This document shows positions 43,928-54,636 of a stretch of 64,000 bases of DNA, piece after piece. The DNA lies in assembly GCA_002007465.1 (NCBI GenBank), contig LNAC01000065.1:4837023-4901022 (forward strand). Direction: 5' to 3'. Position 1 is the first letter of the stretch, and every line of letters begins with the position of its first letter. The stretch comes from Ailurus styani. Taxonomy: Eukaryota > Chordata > Mammalia > Carnivora > Ailuridae. The translations under genes were made by a program, and so were the position numbers. Under the pieces are notes generated by a model that made no database searches, was not told the origin of the DNA, and saw only the letters and a list, made by a program, of their open reading frames with translations.

Positions 43928-44410
43928 ATGAAAATTTTTCCCTTCTATCCTACTAGATTCTGTGGCTAGGCTAAGAATTGCATTGACATAAGTCAGATTA
44001 ATAGGGAAAAAAATTATGTGCATACACATAGGAGACACACAAAGATATGAGACTCAAAACCCAGGCAAATAGTTGAGACTTACATACCATCCTGAGCTAA
44101 GAAAAGGGACAGGAGTTAGAGTTTCTGGGGAGGTGATTCACCGGAAGATGAGTGAAAGAAATGTAATGTAAACAAACTAAAAATGATTTCTGGTATTAGC
44201 TCTTTTTCCTGGAGCAGGAATGTAAATTTCTAATAAACTTCTTTTATAAATGGAGATTTCCCCCACCAAAGAGGAAATGTTTACTTTTTTAAGGCATTTA
44301 AGTCTCAGGTAAAGAGCTTTTTCTGAGTCTGCTGGGTTTTGATTGCCTTTAGTTCAAAATAATTGTCATGCCAAATAACATATTTTGGGGGTGGCATGTT
44401 CTATACCCTT
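43928..44410 (+). mobile_element. R1 LTR-like repeat, copy C
   Basis: AGGCTAAGAATTGCATTGAC, AGTCAGATTAATAGGG, AAAGAGCTTTTTCTGAGTCT, GCTGGGTTTTGATTGCCTTT, TCAAAATAATTGTCATGCCA and GGGGGTGGCATGTTCTATAC, in R1 order. It lies only about 100 bp from copy B in the same orientation, but no internal retroviral-like sequence lies between them. Confidence 0.7.
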
Positions 44411-45405
44411 TTATGTGTTATTTCATCAACATTATAAAATCTGAGTTTCCAGTTACAATTTGAAGTTATGATTTTGCAAACAGATTCTTACAGAATATTT
44501 TCAATAAAGATTCATTTTCTACTTTTCAAAATTCAATAAGACACAGTGGATTTTCCAAGGATTTTCTTTACATTTGGAAAGAAATCAACATTTAAAGACT
44601 TAGCAGCTGGCACAAAAATAAAACTGAATTAACTCAATGAAATTGAATACATTCAATGAAAACAGGGCCACAAAATAGCACCAGTTGGTCTTCTTACTGA
44701 ATTAATGTAATTTTGAAAATATGCTCCACTGTTTGTTATATTTTGTTATCTTCACAACACCAAATTCCACTGAAAAATTCACATTCTCACTTTTTTAGAG
44801 AAATCTGGGACTACAGACTATAACTCCTAGATTCAGGAACATTCTAAGCTATGTACTTGTTTATGCTTGTATCTCATGTCATTTTATTGAAGTGCTCTTC
44901 AATATATGTGGCATGTAGTACCTGTCAGGCAGTAGGTGTTAACTAACGGTTGATAATATTGTCATTATTCTAGAGAATAACCACGTATTTGTCTGGCTGA
45001 TTATAGTTATGCTATCTTCTTAGTCTGAGAGTCCATAATTACAGGCTTATTTTGGAAAGTGCAAAGACCAACACGTATACACTGAAAATGTTAAGAGATT
45101 TAAAGTTTTAACACATGGGACTTTGCTATTTTACTTTTATTCAGCACTTGAACTAAAAGCACTATATCTAAAGTAAATAGATATCATGTCCATGGCTGTC
45201 AAAGAGATGAAACTAATTTCCTGCTCATAAGAAATCATCATAATTATAATCCATGAAGATGAAGAGTATTATCTCCAAAAGGTGGGAAAAAATGAAGACC
45301 TTATGATAACAGGAATTGTACTTTGGAGGCAAATTTCTCTATTTTTCCCATTTTGGATGAATCTTCAAATAATTTTCAGTTCTCAGGAAATACCTATTTC
45401 CACCT
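44411..45405. other. Unassigned AT-rich sequence
   Basis: No gene recognised. GGCATGTAGTACCTGTCAGG-type words near 44909-44950 resemble an old L2/MIR end. The 119-codon frame 45282-45641 runs into R2 copy 2 and has no known domain. Confidence 0.45.
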
Positions 45406-45925
45406 GCATAACAGATACTCCCAACATAGTGGTTTTGAATAACAAAGTAATTTGTTTCCCCACAATTCCACAATTTGGCAGGTTCAGTAGGACTGTCTTT
45501 CTCTGTTTCTGTGTAGCATCCACTCTCATTTGGGGGCTAGAGCACCTACTTACAAGTTGGCCCACTCACATGGCTGACAATTGGGTTCTTTTTGTCAAGG
45601 GGCACTTAATTGGGGCCAGAGACCACAGTTCCTCTCCATGAGGGCCTCTCCCTGAGTTCCTTGGTTTTCCTAGTGGCGTGGTAGTTACATTTCAGGAGCA
45701 AGTTCCCCAAAAGAACAAGGCTGAAGCAGTATCACCCTCAGGTGACCTAGCCTCAGAGGTCAAAATGTCTCACTTTTACCAGAGTAAACAGCCTATCCTA
45801 ATCCAAAGAAACCATGGAACCAAGATTTCAAATCAAGAAGTATCAAACTCATGCTGTAATAAGAATATGTGAGGTGGGAGATGTTTTGGTAAAACTATTT
45901 TTGGAAAACACAACGTCACAGTTTG
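45406..45925 (+). mobile_element. R2 repeat, copy 2 (ancient LTR-like)
   Basis: CATAACAGATACTCCCAACA, GTGGTTTTGAATAACAAAGT, CACAATTCCACAATTTGGCA, TTGGCCCACTCACATGGCTG, AGAACAAGGCTGAAGCAGTA, GACCTAGCCTCAGAGGTCA and a final GGAAAACACAACGTCACA match the order of copies 1 and 3. It is the most complete copy. Confidence 0.6.
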
Positions 45926-47035
45926 TCCTCTAATCACAAAATCTTAGATTCCTCCCATAAGCAAAATATATTCTCCCCTTCCCTAAGGCATATCCCATTA
46001 GAGCATTATCAGCTTGAATTCCACAACTTGTCATCTCAATCAGGTCTAGATGTAGACAAAGCTTTTGGTTAGGTTTACTTACATATAACTTTTTAAGTAC
46101 TATGTCTCTTGATCTAAAGAACTGAGAACCTGAAGATATATTATTTACCTACCACACACATATATTGGTGAGACATGCAACAGGGATAGGTAGGATCATT
46201 ACTATAGATGCTTTCATTCTAGAAGGGAGGATATTTAAAAGCCACAGCAGCTATTAGCCTATAAAAATTCTAAAACACAGAAAGGAATAGACTGTCGATT
46301 CCATGATTAGGGCTCAGCTTTACCGCCTGAGAATTGTTTTCTGTAGCTCTTGTCTTCAACCTCCAGACTATTGCTTTTGGTCTCTGAGTCATTGTTCCTT
46401 TTCCAGAGGAAACAGTCTGTGTTTGCAGTAATTTTCTCTGCCTGCTTCCTGCCCATAATCATTTCAGAATCTAAGGCATCATTTTATTTTATACTTTTTG
46501 ATATTTTAGTCCAAACTGGTGTAATTTTTTTCAAAAAATTTTAGGCTTGTTGCCTATCAATTTATAACCCACTGTACTAGACAAAAGCCATATCCATAAT
46601 TTAAGGTAAGCCTGTCTCCACCTTCTGTTCCATGGGAAATCTCTATGGAAAAATGGCTTTAAGATTCCTAGAAGACCACTCTAATAGAGTTTGTAGACAT
46701 GCTCTTGTATCTTTCTGAGAGCTCCTCAGAAAGGGTCTATGAAACAATACTCTAATTTTTTTTCCCTGAGATCTTCAAGGATCTCACAGGTCTACTCTGA
46801 ATGGGGTTTTTCCCTAGAAGCCCTTTCTTAATTTCAGAATAATTTGCTATCTGGATCATCTGTGAGTGAAAAAACAGTATACTGGTTTAATTTCAAACTC
46901 ATTAAGTCCTGATTCATTTATATTTCCTGGAAATGTCACCTAAAGATTTAATAGGTTTTTCTTAAGCTCGTATCTCTCCTCTTATATTTTCCTATGGACA
47001 TCTAGAAGAAGCAAGTCAGCACTCCAATATTTTGT
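45926..47035. other. Unassigned sequence
   Basis: No gene or confident repeat recognised. Confidence 0.5.
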
Positions 47036-47049
47036 CTCAAATTTTTCTT

Positions 47050-47241
47050 TTTTTTTTTTAAGATTTTATTTATTTATTTGACAGAGAGAGAGACTGAGAG
47101 AGTGAACACAAGCAGGGGGAGTGGGAAAGGGAGAAGCAGCCTTCCGGCTGAGCAGGGAGCCCAATGTGGGGCTCAATCCTAGGTCCCTGGGATCATGACC
47201 TGAGCCAAAGGCAGCCACTTAATGACTGAGCCAGGTGCCCC
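47050..47241 (-). mobile_element. CAN-SINE, intermediate subtype
   Basis: Minus-strand copy. Head shortened: TGAATGACTGAGCCAGGTGCC-like end lacks the ACC of the usual GAGCCACC. The imperfect duplication CTCAAATTTTTCTT / CTCAAGATTTTCTT lies at 47036-47049 and 47242-47255. Confidence 0.9.
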
Positions 47242-47255
47242 TCAAGATTTTCTTA

Positions 47256-47555
47256 CCTATATCATCAAGTTCACGAAGTACATTTCCTTTGGTTCACCCT
47301 GCTGCAGGGAATGGTATGTCAAACCTTCCACCACTATATAACAAGACTTCCTTTTCTTTCAGCCTCCAGTAACATTTGCCTTACTTTCCTTTATGCTGTA
47401 ACTGCAAATACTGTCCCAAAGTCTCCTTAGACTTTTAGCAGTAGCTTTCTAGAAATTCTTTCGGACATCACCTATCACAGTTACAAAGCCAATGCCACTT
47501 CCTGAGGTGCCTATCCTGGCAATATTCCACTCAGTCAAAAAATCTATTCTAGTTA
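47256..47555. other. Unassigned sequence
   Basis: Short stretch between SINE and R2 copy 3; nothing recognised. Confidence 0.45.
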
Positions 47556-47960
47556 TATATTTCTGTGAAGCAAACTCCACCCAAACCTTAATGGTTTAAA
47601 ATGACAATAATCCTTTGTTTTGTTTACAAATTGGCAATTTGGGCAGAGCTTGGTGGAAACAGCAAGAGGATGCTAGCATACAGCTAAGAATTTAGTTAGG
47701 ATTTTGGGAGTGGAACTTTTTTTTTTTTAATTATTATTTGCCCCAGGGGTACAGGTCTGTGAATCATCAGGCTTACACCTTTCACAGGACTCACCATAGC
47801 ACAAACCCTCCCCAATGTCCATAACCCATCCACCCTATCCCTACCCTCCCACCCAGGAGTGGAACTTTCATACAGATTTCTTTACAGGTTTCTTGGGCTT
47901 CCTCATGGGATGGTTGCTGAATTTAAAGAGTAAGCATTCCAAGAGAATTAGGCAAAAAAA
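47556..47960 (+). mobile_element. R2 repeat, copy 3, split by an L1 tail
   Basis: TATATTTCTGTGAAGCAAAC, CCTTAATGGTTTAAAATGAC, ATTGGCAATTTGGGCAGAGC, then after the L1 insertion TTTCTTGGGCTTCCTCATGG and GCATTCCAAGAGAATTAGG. Same order as copy 2. Confidence 0.6.
47719..47855 (-). mobile_element. Very short L1 3' end, antisense
   Basis: Only the last ~137 bp of a young carnivore L1 3' UTR: CCCCAGGGGTACAGGTCTGT, GAATCATCAGGCTTACACCT, to CCCTACCCTCCCACCC. The duplication GGAGTGGAACTT lies at 47707-47718 and 47856-47867. Confidence 0.95.
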
Positions 47961-49524
47961 AATATTATGATTTGGTATGAAAAATCGCCCCACATCTCTT
48001 TTGCTGTTGTCACAGATATAAAGACAAAACATGAAGACTTTGCTTATTCCAGGCAGTGATTTACAGAAGATAGATTTTTCTTGAATTTTTCCATCACTTA
48101 CAAATCTTACAGATGCTACAGCACAACACTTATTGGGGAAATTTGATGGCTTATCGGCTTGGATAAGGAAGCTCTCTTTGACCTGTCATCAGTGTGACAA
48201 CTTCTGGGGCTCTTTGAGAGTGGAATCATATCAGTTCTTGTTAAGTACCCTTCAATGTGAAGACAGACTTTTACTGTGTTCCCTGTTGTACTGTTCAGTA
48301 AAATGACTCAAAACATTATAATTTTTTATCAGCAACTTAATCAGAATTGTCAACAGTCCTAGACATAGAACCTTCCCTTTCCTCTCATACTTTTCTTTTC
48401 AAAAATTCTCACACTGGATTATTAAAAATGTTTCTTAAACACCAATGAATAGTTAAATGAGAAAATTGCATAGTACTTTCAAAAGTCATAATACAATTCA
48501 TTTCTAATCTATACAATCCATACTTTGCAATGTTTACAACAGCAAAATATGAAGGAGAAGCTGAGTGACAGTGAGTAAAAAGGTCTTTACAGTGGAAACT
48601 TCCCTCTGATTTTCTATTATCCCAGTAGAGCTGGTTTACTCTTCTAAGTCGTCTGGATATCCAAGAAGGTATTTGATGTCATCAGCCTACTGTCCTCCCT
48701 TCCAATCAGCAAATATCAATGGCTTCTCCTATCTCACCTTGAAAAATGACAACCAAATAAATTCAATCCTACTGCTCAATGCCATAAGGACTGAAGGATT
48801 TTTAATGAAATTGCTAATAGGGCTGCTCCATCAAGGTCCACCACTGTGTGAAAGTTGTAGCATTGTACGGAATGTGAAGTTTAAAAAGATACATTTTTGT
48901 TTTGCCTTTTTAAGTCATGTTATCTCACTGACTGAACTCATAGCATTAAATTATGGACCCCCAGGATTTCACAAAATTCTACCGAAAACCATGTTCTAGA
49001 ACAATTTTAAATCCTATCATGAAGTGGCATTTACATGCTTTCTGGGTGCCTTACTCATATTGCAAATATATCTGCTTGAGTATATGTATTTGCTAAATGA
49101 TTATTTAGTGAGTGGGAATTAAATGGAAAATAAAGAGAAATTTAGAAAGCCAGTCTTCACTTTTAATGAGACTAAAATATAACTGAAGAAAAGATAAATA
49201 CGGTATAAAAAATTAAAGAACTAAATGTAGCAATGATAGAAGACCATAAGACAACAACACAGAAATTAAAAGAAACAAGCAAACAAAAACTATCAGAATT
49301 TAAATACAAATACTTTGACACTCAAATTTGACAATTTTGAACTTTGTCAGAGCCTTGTGTTCCTGAAAAACAATGAAGGTTAAGAAATCTTCCCACTCTT
49401 TTATGTTTTGGGAAATAGCTTACTGTAAGCAACCATTCTTCCGCATGAGGTAAGATACACTTACAGATGACCCCTTTGTTTGCCTATGAAAAGTCTGGAC
49501 ACTGACCATCCAAATTCCACCCGA

Positions 49525-49525
<1 letters not shown>
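47961..49525. other. Unassigned AT-rich sequence
   Basis: No gene or confident repeat recognised. The 108-codon frame 48673-48999 has no known domain, no splice-site context that I can support and no neighbouring coding sequence. Confidence 0.5.
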
Positions 49526-49555
<30 letters not shown>

Positions 49556-49556
49556 N
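49526..49556. other. Poly(T) run ending at a single-N assembly join
   Basis: About 28 T residues followed by N 49556. The run may be the tail of a minus-strand SINE or L1 whose body was lost at the join. Confidence 0.6.
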
Positions 49557-49699
49557 CTTCTAAATGATTAGCTGAATGATTTATTCCTATTGATGAATCT
49601 GGACAAACAGTGTACTCATGTGCTTTGACCAGATTTTAATCAGGCTTTGGCCTTGGCCACAGGCCTTGGACCCTGAATTATCTTCGAACTTTAAGCAAG

Positions 49700-49738
49700 C
49701 ACTGCAATACAGAACCNCACTGCAATTCAGAACCACAC
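49700..49738. repeat. ~17-bp duplication at a single-N join
   Basis: CACTGCAATACAGAACC and CACTGCAATTCAGAACC lie on either side of N 49717, differing at one base. It looks like an unresolved join rather than a genomic tandem repeat. Confidence 0.75.
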
Positions 49739-49743
49739 CTCTT

Positions 49744-49938
49744 TTTTTTTTTTTTAAAGATTTTATTTATTTATTTGACAGAGAGAGACATTGCAAGTAG
49801 GCAGAGAGGCAGGCAGAGAGAGGAGGAAGCAGGCTCCCCGCCGAGCAGGGAGCCCGATGCGGGCCTCGATCCCAGGACTCTGGGATCATGACCTGAGCCG
49901 AAGGCAGAGGCTGTAACCCACTGAGCCACCCAGGCGCC
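49744..49938 (-). mobile_element. CAN-SINE, young subtype
   Basis: Minus-strand copy close to the young consensus: GGCAGAGAGGCAGGCAGAGA, CCGATGCGGGCCTCGATCCC, head end CACCCAGGCGCC. A perfect 16-bp duplication CAGAACCACACCTCTT lies at 49728-49743 and 49939-49954. Confidence 0.97.
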
Positions 49939-49954
49939 CAGAACCACACCTCTT

Positions 49955-50607
49955 AAGGGCCCCTTCAGAGAATCCACTGACCTCAGGTGAAAAACTTCCC
50001 CCAATAAACTTCCTGTTGACTCTGTTGGAGTAGGCAGTTAGACAGACAAGTGCAGGAGGAGAGAAAGGAGTATGACAGATGGACAGCTGCCTGGGACCAC
50101 TCGGTCTCCACCCAAAGGCCATTCCATCTCCCTTAGACCAACTCCTTCTGTGGTTTAGCACAGAAGATACTGGCTACGGGGGCTTTCCCAACTTCAGATC
50201 ACTTAAGAAAGACCCTGTCCACTAGTAACCCGGAGGCTATTATAATATTATTATAACACAACTTGCATTGAGGTTTGCTGCCACCCCCTACCGCAGGTTG
50301 CACTTAAGCGCTCATGGGAAGATGACTAACATAAACTTGCACAGAATGTTGGAGGGGAAGAAACGAAAGCAGGTCCAAGACTGGCTCGACAATGACAAGG
50401 TTGGGAAGGTGGTGGAGACCAAATAAAGCCCCATAAAAGAACACAGTGAGAAACTCAATCAGCCCGCTCCTCTGTCTCTGGGGTGTTACTGTCGCTTTTT
50501 GCTAAATAAGAAACTTTTACTACTATAATTTCTCTCCAGTCTCAACTGAATTCTTTCCTTGGAGAAGGCAAGGATCTAGGAGTTCACCTGGTAACACCTC
50601 TACCTGC
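49955..50607 (+). mobile_element. LTR-like segment, possibly class I ERV
   Basis: GC-richer block with a TATA-like CCCATAAAAG near 50431, followed 70 bp later by CTCCTCTGTCTCTGGGGTGT and a TAAATAAGAAACTTTTAC signal-like word near 50504, then CTGAATTCTTTCCTTGGAGA. This resembles a U3-R-U5 arrangement. No primer-binding site or internal sequence follows, so it would be a solo LTR. Boundaries and family are uncertain. Confidence 0.4.
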
Positions 50608-51009
50608 TCTTCTCACTGCTTCACAACCAATTCTTTCTAGCCTTGTTTAATCTTCCTTGTCAGAGAAAAGTCCTTTCTTTCTTACCTTTGGGACACCTGG
50701 AAATCTCAGGTTGTGGCTTCTTCCTGTGTTGTAGTAATTCCCTTCCCTTTTGTGCAAATTTTTTCAAATAAAGTCTCAAGTCCAGCTTTTTATTAGTTGA
50801 AAAATTCTAGTAATATGTCATATAAAAGATTGAAATCTAGAAAGATTTATGTACAAAATATTCATTTCAATATTATATATAACAAAACACTGAAACAACC
50901 TCAAATGCTACTAAAGGATTGGTTTTAAAAAAATGTGAGAGAGCTATGCAATTGGGAGAAAAAATGAGGAAGATCAAGACCTACATGTATTAATAAGGAA
51001 TGTACCTCA
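50608..51009. other. Unassigned AT-rich sequence
   Basis: Nothing recognised. An L1 may begin before 51010, since the 77-codon minus-strand frame 50925-51158 includes ORF2-like residues only in its middle part. Confidence 0.4.
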
Positions 51010-52030
51010 AATATATTGTTAAATAAAAAAATGTGCATAAAACTTGTTTTGTGGCCTAATATGTGATCTATTCTGGAGAACGTTCCATTTGCAATTGATA
51101 AGTATGTGTATTCTGCTGTTTTAGGATGCAATGTTCTGAATATCTCTGTTAGATCCACCTAGCCTAGTGTTTCAAAGCCATTGTTTCCTTGTTGATTATC
51201 TGTTTGGATGATCTGCCCATTGATGTAAGTGGGATGTTAAAGTCCCCTACTATTATTGTATTACTCTCTTATTTCCTTTATGTTTTTGTCATTAACTTTT
51301 ATGCATTTGGGTGGTCCCATGTTGGGTGCATAAATATATACAATTGTTATATCTTCTTGTTGGATTTGTCCTCTTATTATTATATAGTGTCCTTCTTTGT
51401 CTCTTGTAATAGTCTTTGTTTTAAAGTCATTTTGCACTATATAAGTGTTGCTACCCATGCTTTCTTTTGACCTCCATTTGCATGATTAATGCTCCCACAT
51501 CCTCTCACTTTCATTCTGCAGGTGTCTTTGGGTCTGAAAAGAGTCTCTTACAGGCAGCAAAGTAGACGGGTCTTTATTCACTCTATCGTGCTATGTCGTT
51601 TTGATTGTTTAGTCCATTTACATTCAAAGTAATTATTAATAGATATGTATTTATTGCCATTTTGTTACTTGTTTTGTGGTTATTTAGTAGTTTTCCTCTG
51701 ATCCTTTCTTCTCTTGCTCTGCTTCAAGGTTTGTTGGCTTTCTTTAGTGATAACTTAGATTCCTGTCTCTTTATCTTTTGCATATCTATCACTGGTTTTT
51801 GATTTGTGGTTACCATTAGGTTTGTATATAACCTCTGAACATTGTAGTCTATAATAAGTACATGCTTGCTTAAGTTTGAATCCATTCTTTACTCCTTCCC
51901 CCTCCACACACACATTTTAGGCATATAGTCATATCTCACATCATTTTACTTAATGAATCCCTTGACTGATTTTTATTGAAATACTTATTTTGACTGCTTT
52001 TGTGTTTTTTACTTAGTATACACTCATTTG
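51010..52030 (-). mobile_element. L1 ORF2 endonuclease region and upstream part, antisense
   Basis: The minus strand shows L1 ORF2 endonuclease-domain residues at 51261-51458 (DFKTKTITRDKEGHYIII, IQQEDITIVYIYAPN) and further downstream on the element (ADGTFSRIDHILGHK-like residues near 51050-51100). The rest, to about 52030, follows antisense L1 order (GGTCTTTATTCACTCTATCG, CCATTTACATTCAAAGTAAT, TGGTTACCATTAGGTTTGTA). Frames are broken by stops. The reverse-transcriptase part is missing. Confidence 0.85.
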
Positions 52031-52033
52031 TGT

Positions 52034-52082
52034 AAATATTCACACACACACACACATATTCTTACATGCTGACACTTTATAT
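52034..52082. repeat. Short (CA)n and AT-rich spacer
   Basis: TTCACACACACACACACATA at 52040-52059, then unremarkable sequence up to the R1 repeat. Confidence 0.8.
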
Positions 52083-52617
52083 TGTAGAAGAGGGGAAAAA
52101 TATATTTTTCTTCTATCCATCTTAGGTTCTCCAGCTGGTGTTCTGAAAATTAGAATGGTAAAAGACTAACAAGAGAAAAATAAACATAATTTTATAAATA
52201 TGTGCATCGTTCATGTACACATGGGACTGCCCATTAATGAGCAACCCAAAGGGATGGTTAGAACATGGATTTATATACCAATTTAGGCTAACAAAGTAAA
52301 AGGGTTTGGGGCTTCCAGAGGGAGGAGGCAAGTTTTGGGAAGAGGACCTGGAAGAGAGTGGTAAATAAGGGTTTTCTTCATAATTTTAATTATGCTGTTT
52401 TAAGATTTTGCCTTCTCCATTGATAGAGTTGTTAGGAGTCTTCCTCTTCCTGGTGTGGGAGATGGAAACACCTTTACAAATGAGCATTTCCTTTGCAAAA
52501 AGAAAACTTTTGCCCAGTATTTAGAGCTTTTCCCCGCATCTGTTGCTTCTCCATGACCTTTAGCTCAAAATAATCCATTTGCTGAAGAACCATATTTGGA
52601 GCAGCATGGCTAATGTA
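52083..52617 (+). mobile_element. R1 LTR-like repeat, copy F
   Basis: GTTCTCCAGCTGGTGTTCTG, CTAACAAGAGAAAAATAAAC, GTCTTCCTCTTCCTGGTGTG, AACACCTTTACAAATGAGCA, TAGCTCAAAATAATCCATTT and GAAGAACCATATTTGGAGCA follow the R1 order. More diverged than copies B and D. Confidence 0.65.
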
Positions 52618-52826
52618 TATACTTGAATACAAGATGCCTACTTCTAAAATGATAGTTGAATGAAGATATTATAATGATTTTGCCTCTGGGAATACGGGTA
52701 GGATCTAGGTACAAGGGAAATCTACTCTTAATTCTAGAATTTTGTGCTGCTAGAATATTTTCCTATATGCATGTATTATGCTATTTCTTTTTCAGTTATA
52801 GTGCCAGTTAAAAATTAGTGCTCTAA
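52618..52826. other. Unassigned spacer
   Basis: Nothing recognised. Confidence 0.4.
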
Positions 52827-52935
52827 CTTGTGATGAGCACCAGATTTTGTCTGGAAGTGTTAAATCACTAGATTGCACACCTGAAACTAATATTATACTT
52901 TAAGAAACTAGAATTTATATAAAAACTTAAAAAAA
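52827..52935 (+). mobile_element. Short L1 3' UTR end, sense
   Basis: ACTTGTGATGAGCACCAGAT, GTTAAATCACTAGATTGCAC, ACCTGAAACTAATATTATAC, ending AGAATTTATATAAAAACTTA. It represents the last ~110 bp of a carnivore L1 type distinct from the 13243/32109/47719 ends. Imperfect duplication AAAATTAGTGCTCTA / AAAAATAGTGCACTA. Confidence 0.85.
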
Positions 52936-53832
52936 ATAGTGCACTATAATGGAACAATTTTTTAATAATAAAACTAATAGAACTGTCTAATCCCAAACCT
53001 TTGTTATTCCCATTATTCCACAGTATGACCTGGCAACTGAAGACCTTAATCCTTCTTCCTGGTCCCTGAGGGCCTCCTAGGATTAGGAACTGCTACAAGA
53101 ATTGGAGAAAACTACAATCCCAGGGAGTGGGATATGATCTCATACTTCTCCTTGGTCCATCTCAGAGTTTTCTGTACACTTAGCAGGTATCTAAGAATAA
53201 TTCACCAATGCAATGAAATAGTAACAGTAGGTAAAATTTATACAGAATTACAGAATGTTTCCATTTGTGTGGTTGAAATGTTTTTAAAGAAAGTATTCTT
53301 TTCTGCCCAAAAAACAAAGCCTTCTTAAAAATCAATTGCTTTGATGATAGTAATAATATAAATATTTTTCTACTAGCCCCAATTACCTTAGCTTGTGCAG
53401 TTCTTTGGACTAAATATAAGCTAATTTTTTTTTCTTTTTTGACATTTTATGGGCTAGCTAAATTCCCTGGAGGGACATTGTCTCCAGAGATTTATGTGGT
53501 CTGAATGGTAGGAATGATAAGCACTTGCTGTTCAATAGTGTAGTTAATACTCAGCCCCAGGATAAGAGAGCAGTGAAGCATTCCTTACTCTGAGGTACAG
53601 GGCTTCTGCAGCAATCAGCCACACTGTTTCTTTTTCTGAAGAAATTTGCATCAAAATGCTCAGTCCATGGGGAGCTCAACATTCACTCACTGCTCACTGC
53701 CCAAGGAAAACAGCTATTATGGTCATTTCCCAGTCTTTCAAGGCAGAACAAAAAGCAAAGCAAAAGCAAAGCAAAAGCAAAGTAAAAGAAACACTATTGT
53801 AACAAGAATTGCAAGAGAAACAGAGCTGTCTT
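52936..53832. other. Unassigned sequence with short (AAAGC)n
   Basis: No gene recognised. A short imperfect AAAGCAAAGCAAAAGC repeat lies at about 53750-53788. Frames 53134-53328 and 53646-53834 have no known features. Confidence 0.5.
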
Positions 53833-53847
53833 AATAGGAACCTCATT

Positions 53848-54048
53848 GGGCACCTGGGTGGCTCAGTGGGTTAAAGCCCCTGCCTTCTGCTCAGGTCATG
53901 ATCTCAGGGTCCTGGGATCGAGGCCCACATCAGGCTCTCTGCTCAGCAGGGAGCCTGCTTCCTCCTCTCTCTCTCTCTCTCTGCCTGCCTCTCAGCCTAC
54001 TTGTGATCTGATCTCTCTGTGTCAAATAAATAAAATCTTAAAAAAAAA
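53848..54048 (+). mobile_element. CAN-SINE, young subtype
   Basis: Head GGGCACCTGGGTGGCTCAGT, AAAGCCCCTGCCTTCTGCTC variant, extended (CT)n middle, TGATCTGATCTCTCTGTG end. A perfect 15-bp duplication AATAGGAACCTCATT lies at 53833-53847 and 54049-54063. Confidence 0.97.
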
Positions 54049-54063
54049 AATAGGAACCTCATT

Positions 54064-54636
54064 CTGCCTTAAGGTTTACTTTACTTGAAACATATTAATA
54101 TCTACCAATTGTTATGAATTATTATTTTCCTCATAGTCACCACCTTTATGGTAATGTTAAATATGGGGGAAGGAGTCAAATCTATCTTCTTACTTCTTAC
54201 ATCATAAAGTATTTTATCTTCTTCTTTTTGTCTTAGTTGTTTTCACTTATTCAATAAGGGGAATTCGAAGAGTTTTCGGGATTTGTTACAAGAAAAGAAA
54301 TAAAAGAATAAATAAAAAGGAGGGGAGAGGAGATTAGTTAAAGTAGACTTGGACTTGGCTTGCAAACACATTTAGGTTAATGCTGAAAATTGTACTGTTC
54401 TATTTATGTTTAGAGATCACAGAGGTAACATTTTCTTTGCTGCAATGCAATTTCCTCTTTCAAACACATCAACAAGAATTAAAACCAGAAGATGAAATAA
54501 CATCTTTGATTAAACTAGAAACAGTTCCAATGCGGTGCTATAACCCATATAAAAGAGTTGTTAATAATAGTGAAAATAGGATCAGGTGAAATGAAGTTGT
54601 CTATAGGGGATGCTGTAGATATTAAGCAGAAGCCTT
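54064..54636. other. Unassigned AT-rich sequence
   Basis: No gene or repeat recognised. The 69-codon frame 54380-54589 has no known domain. Confidence 0.5.
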
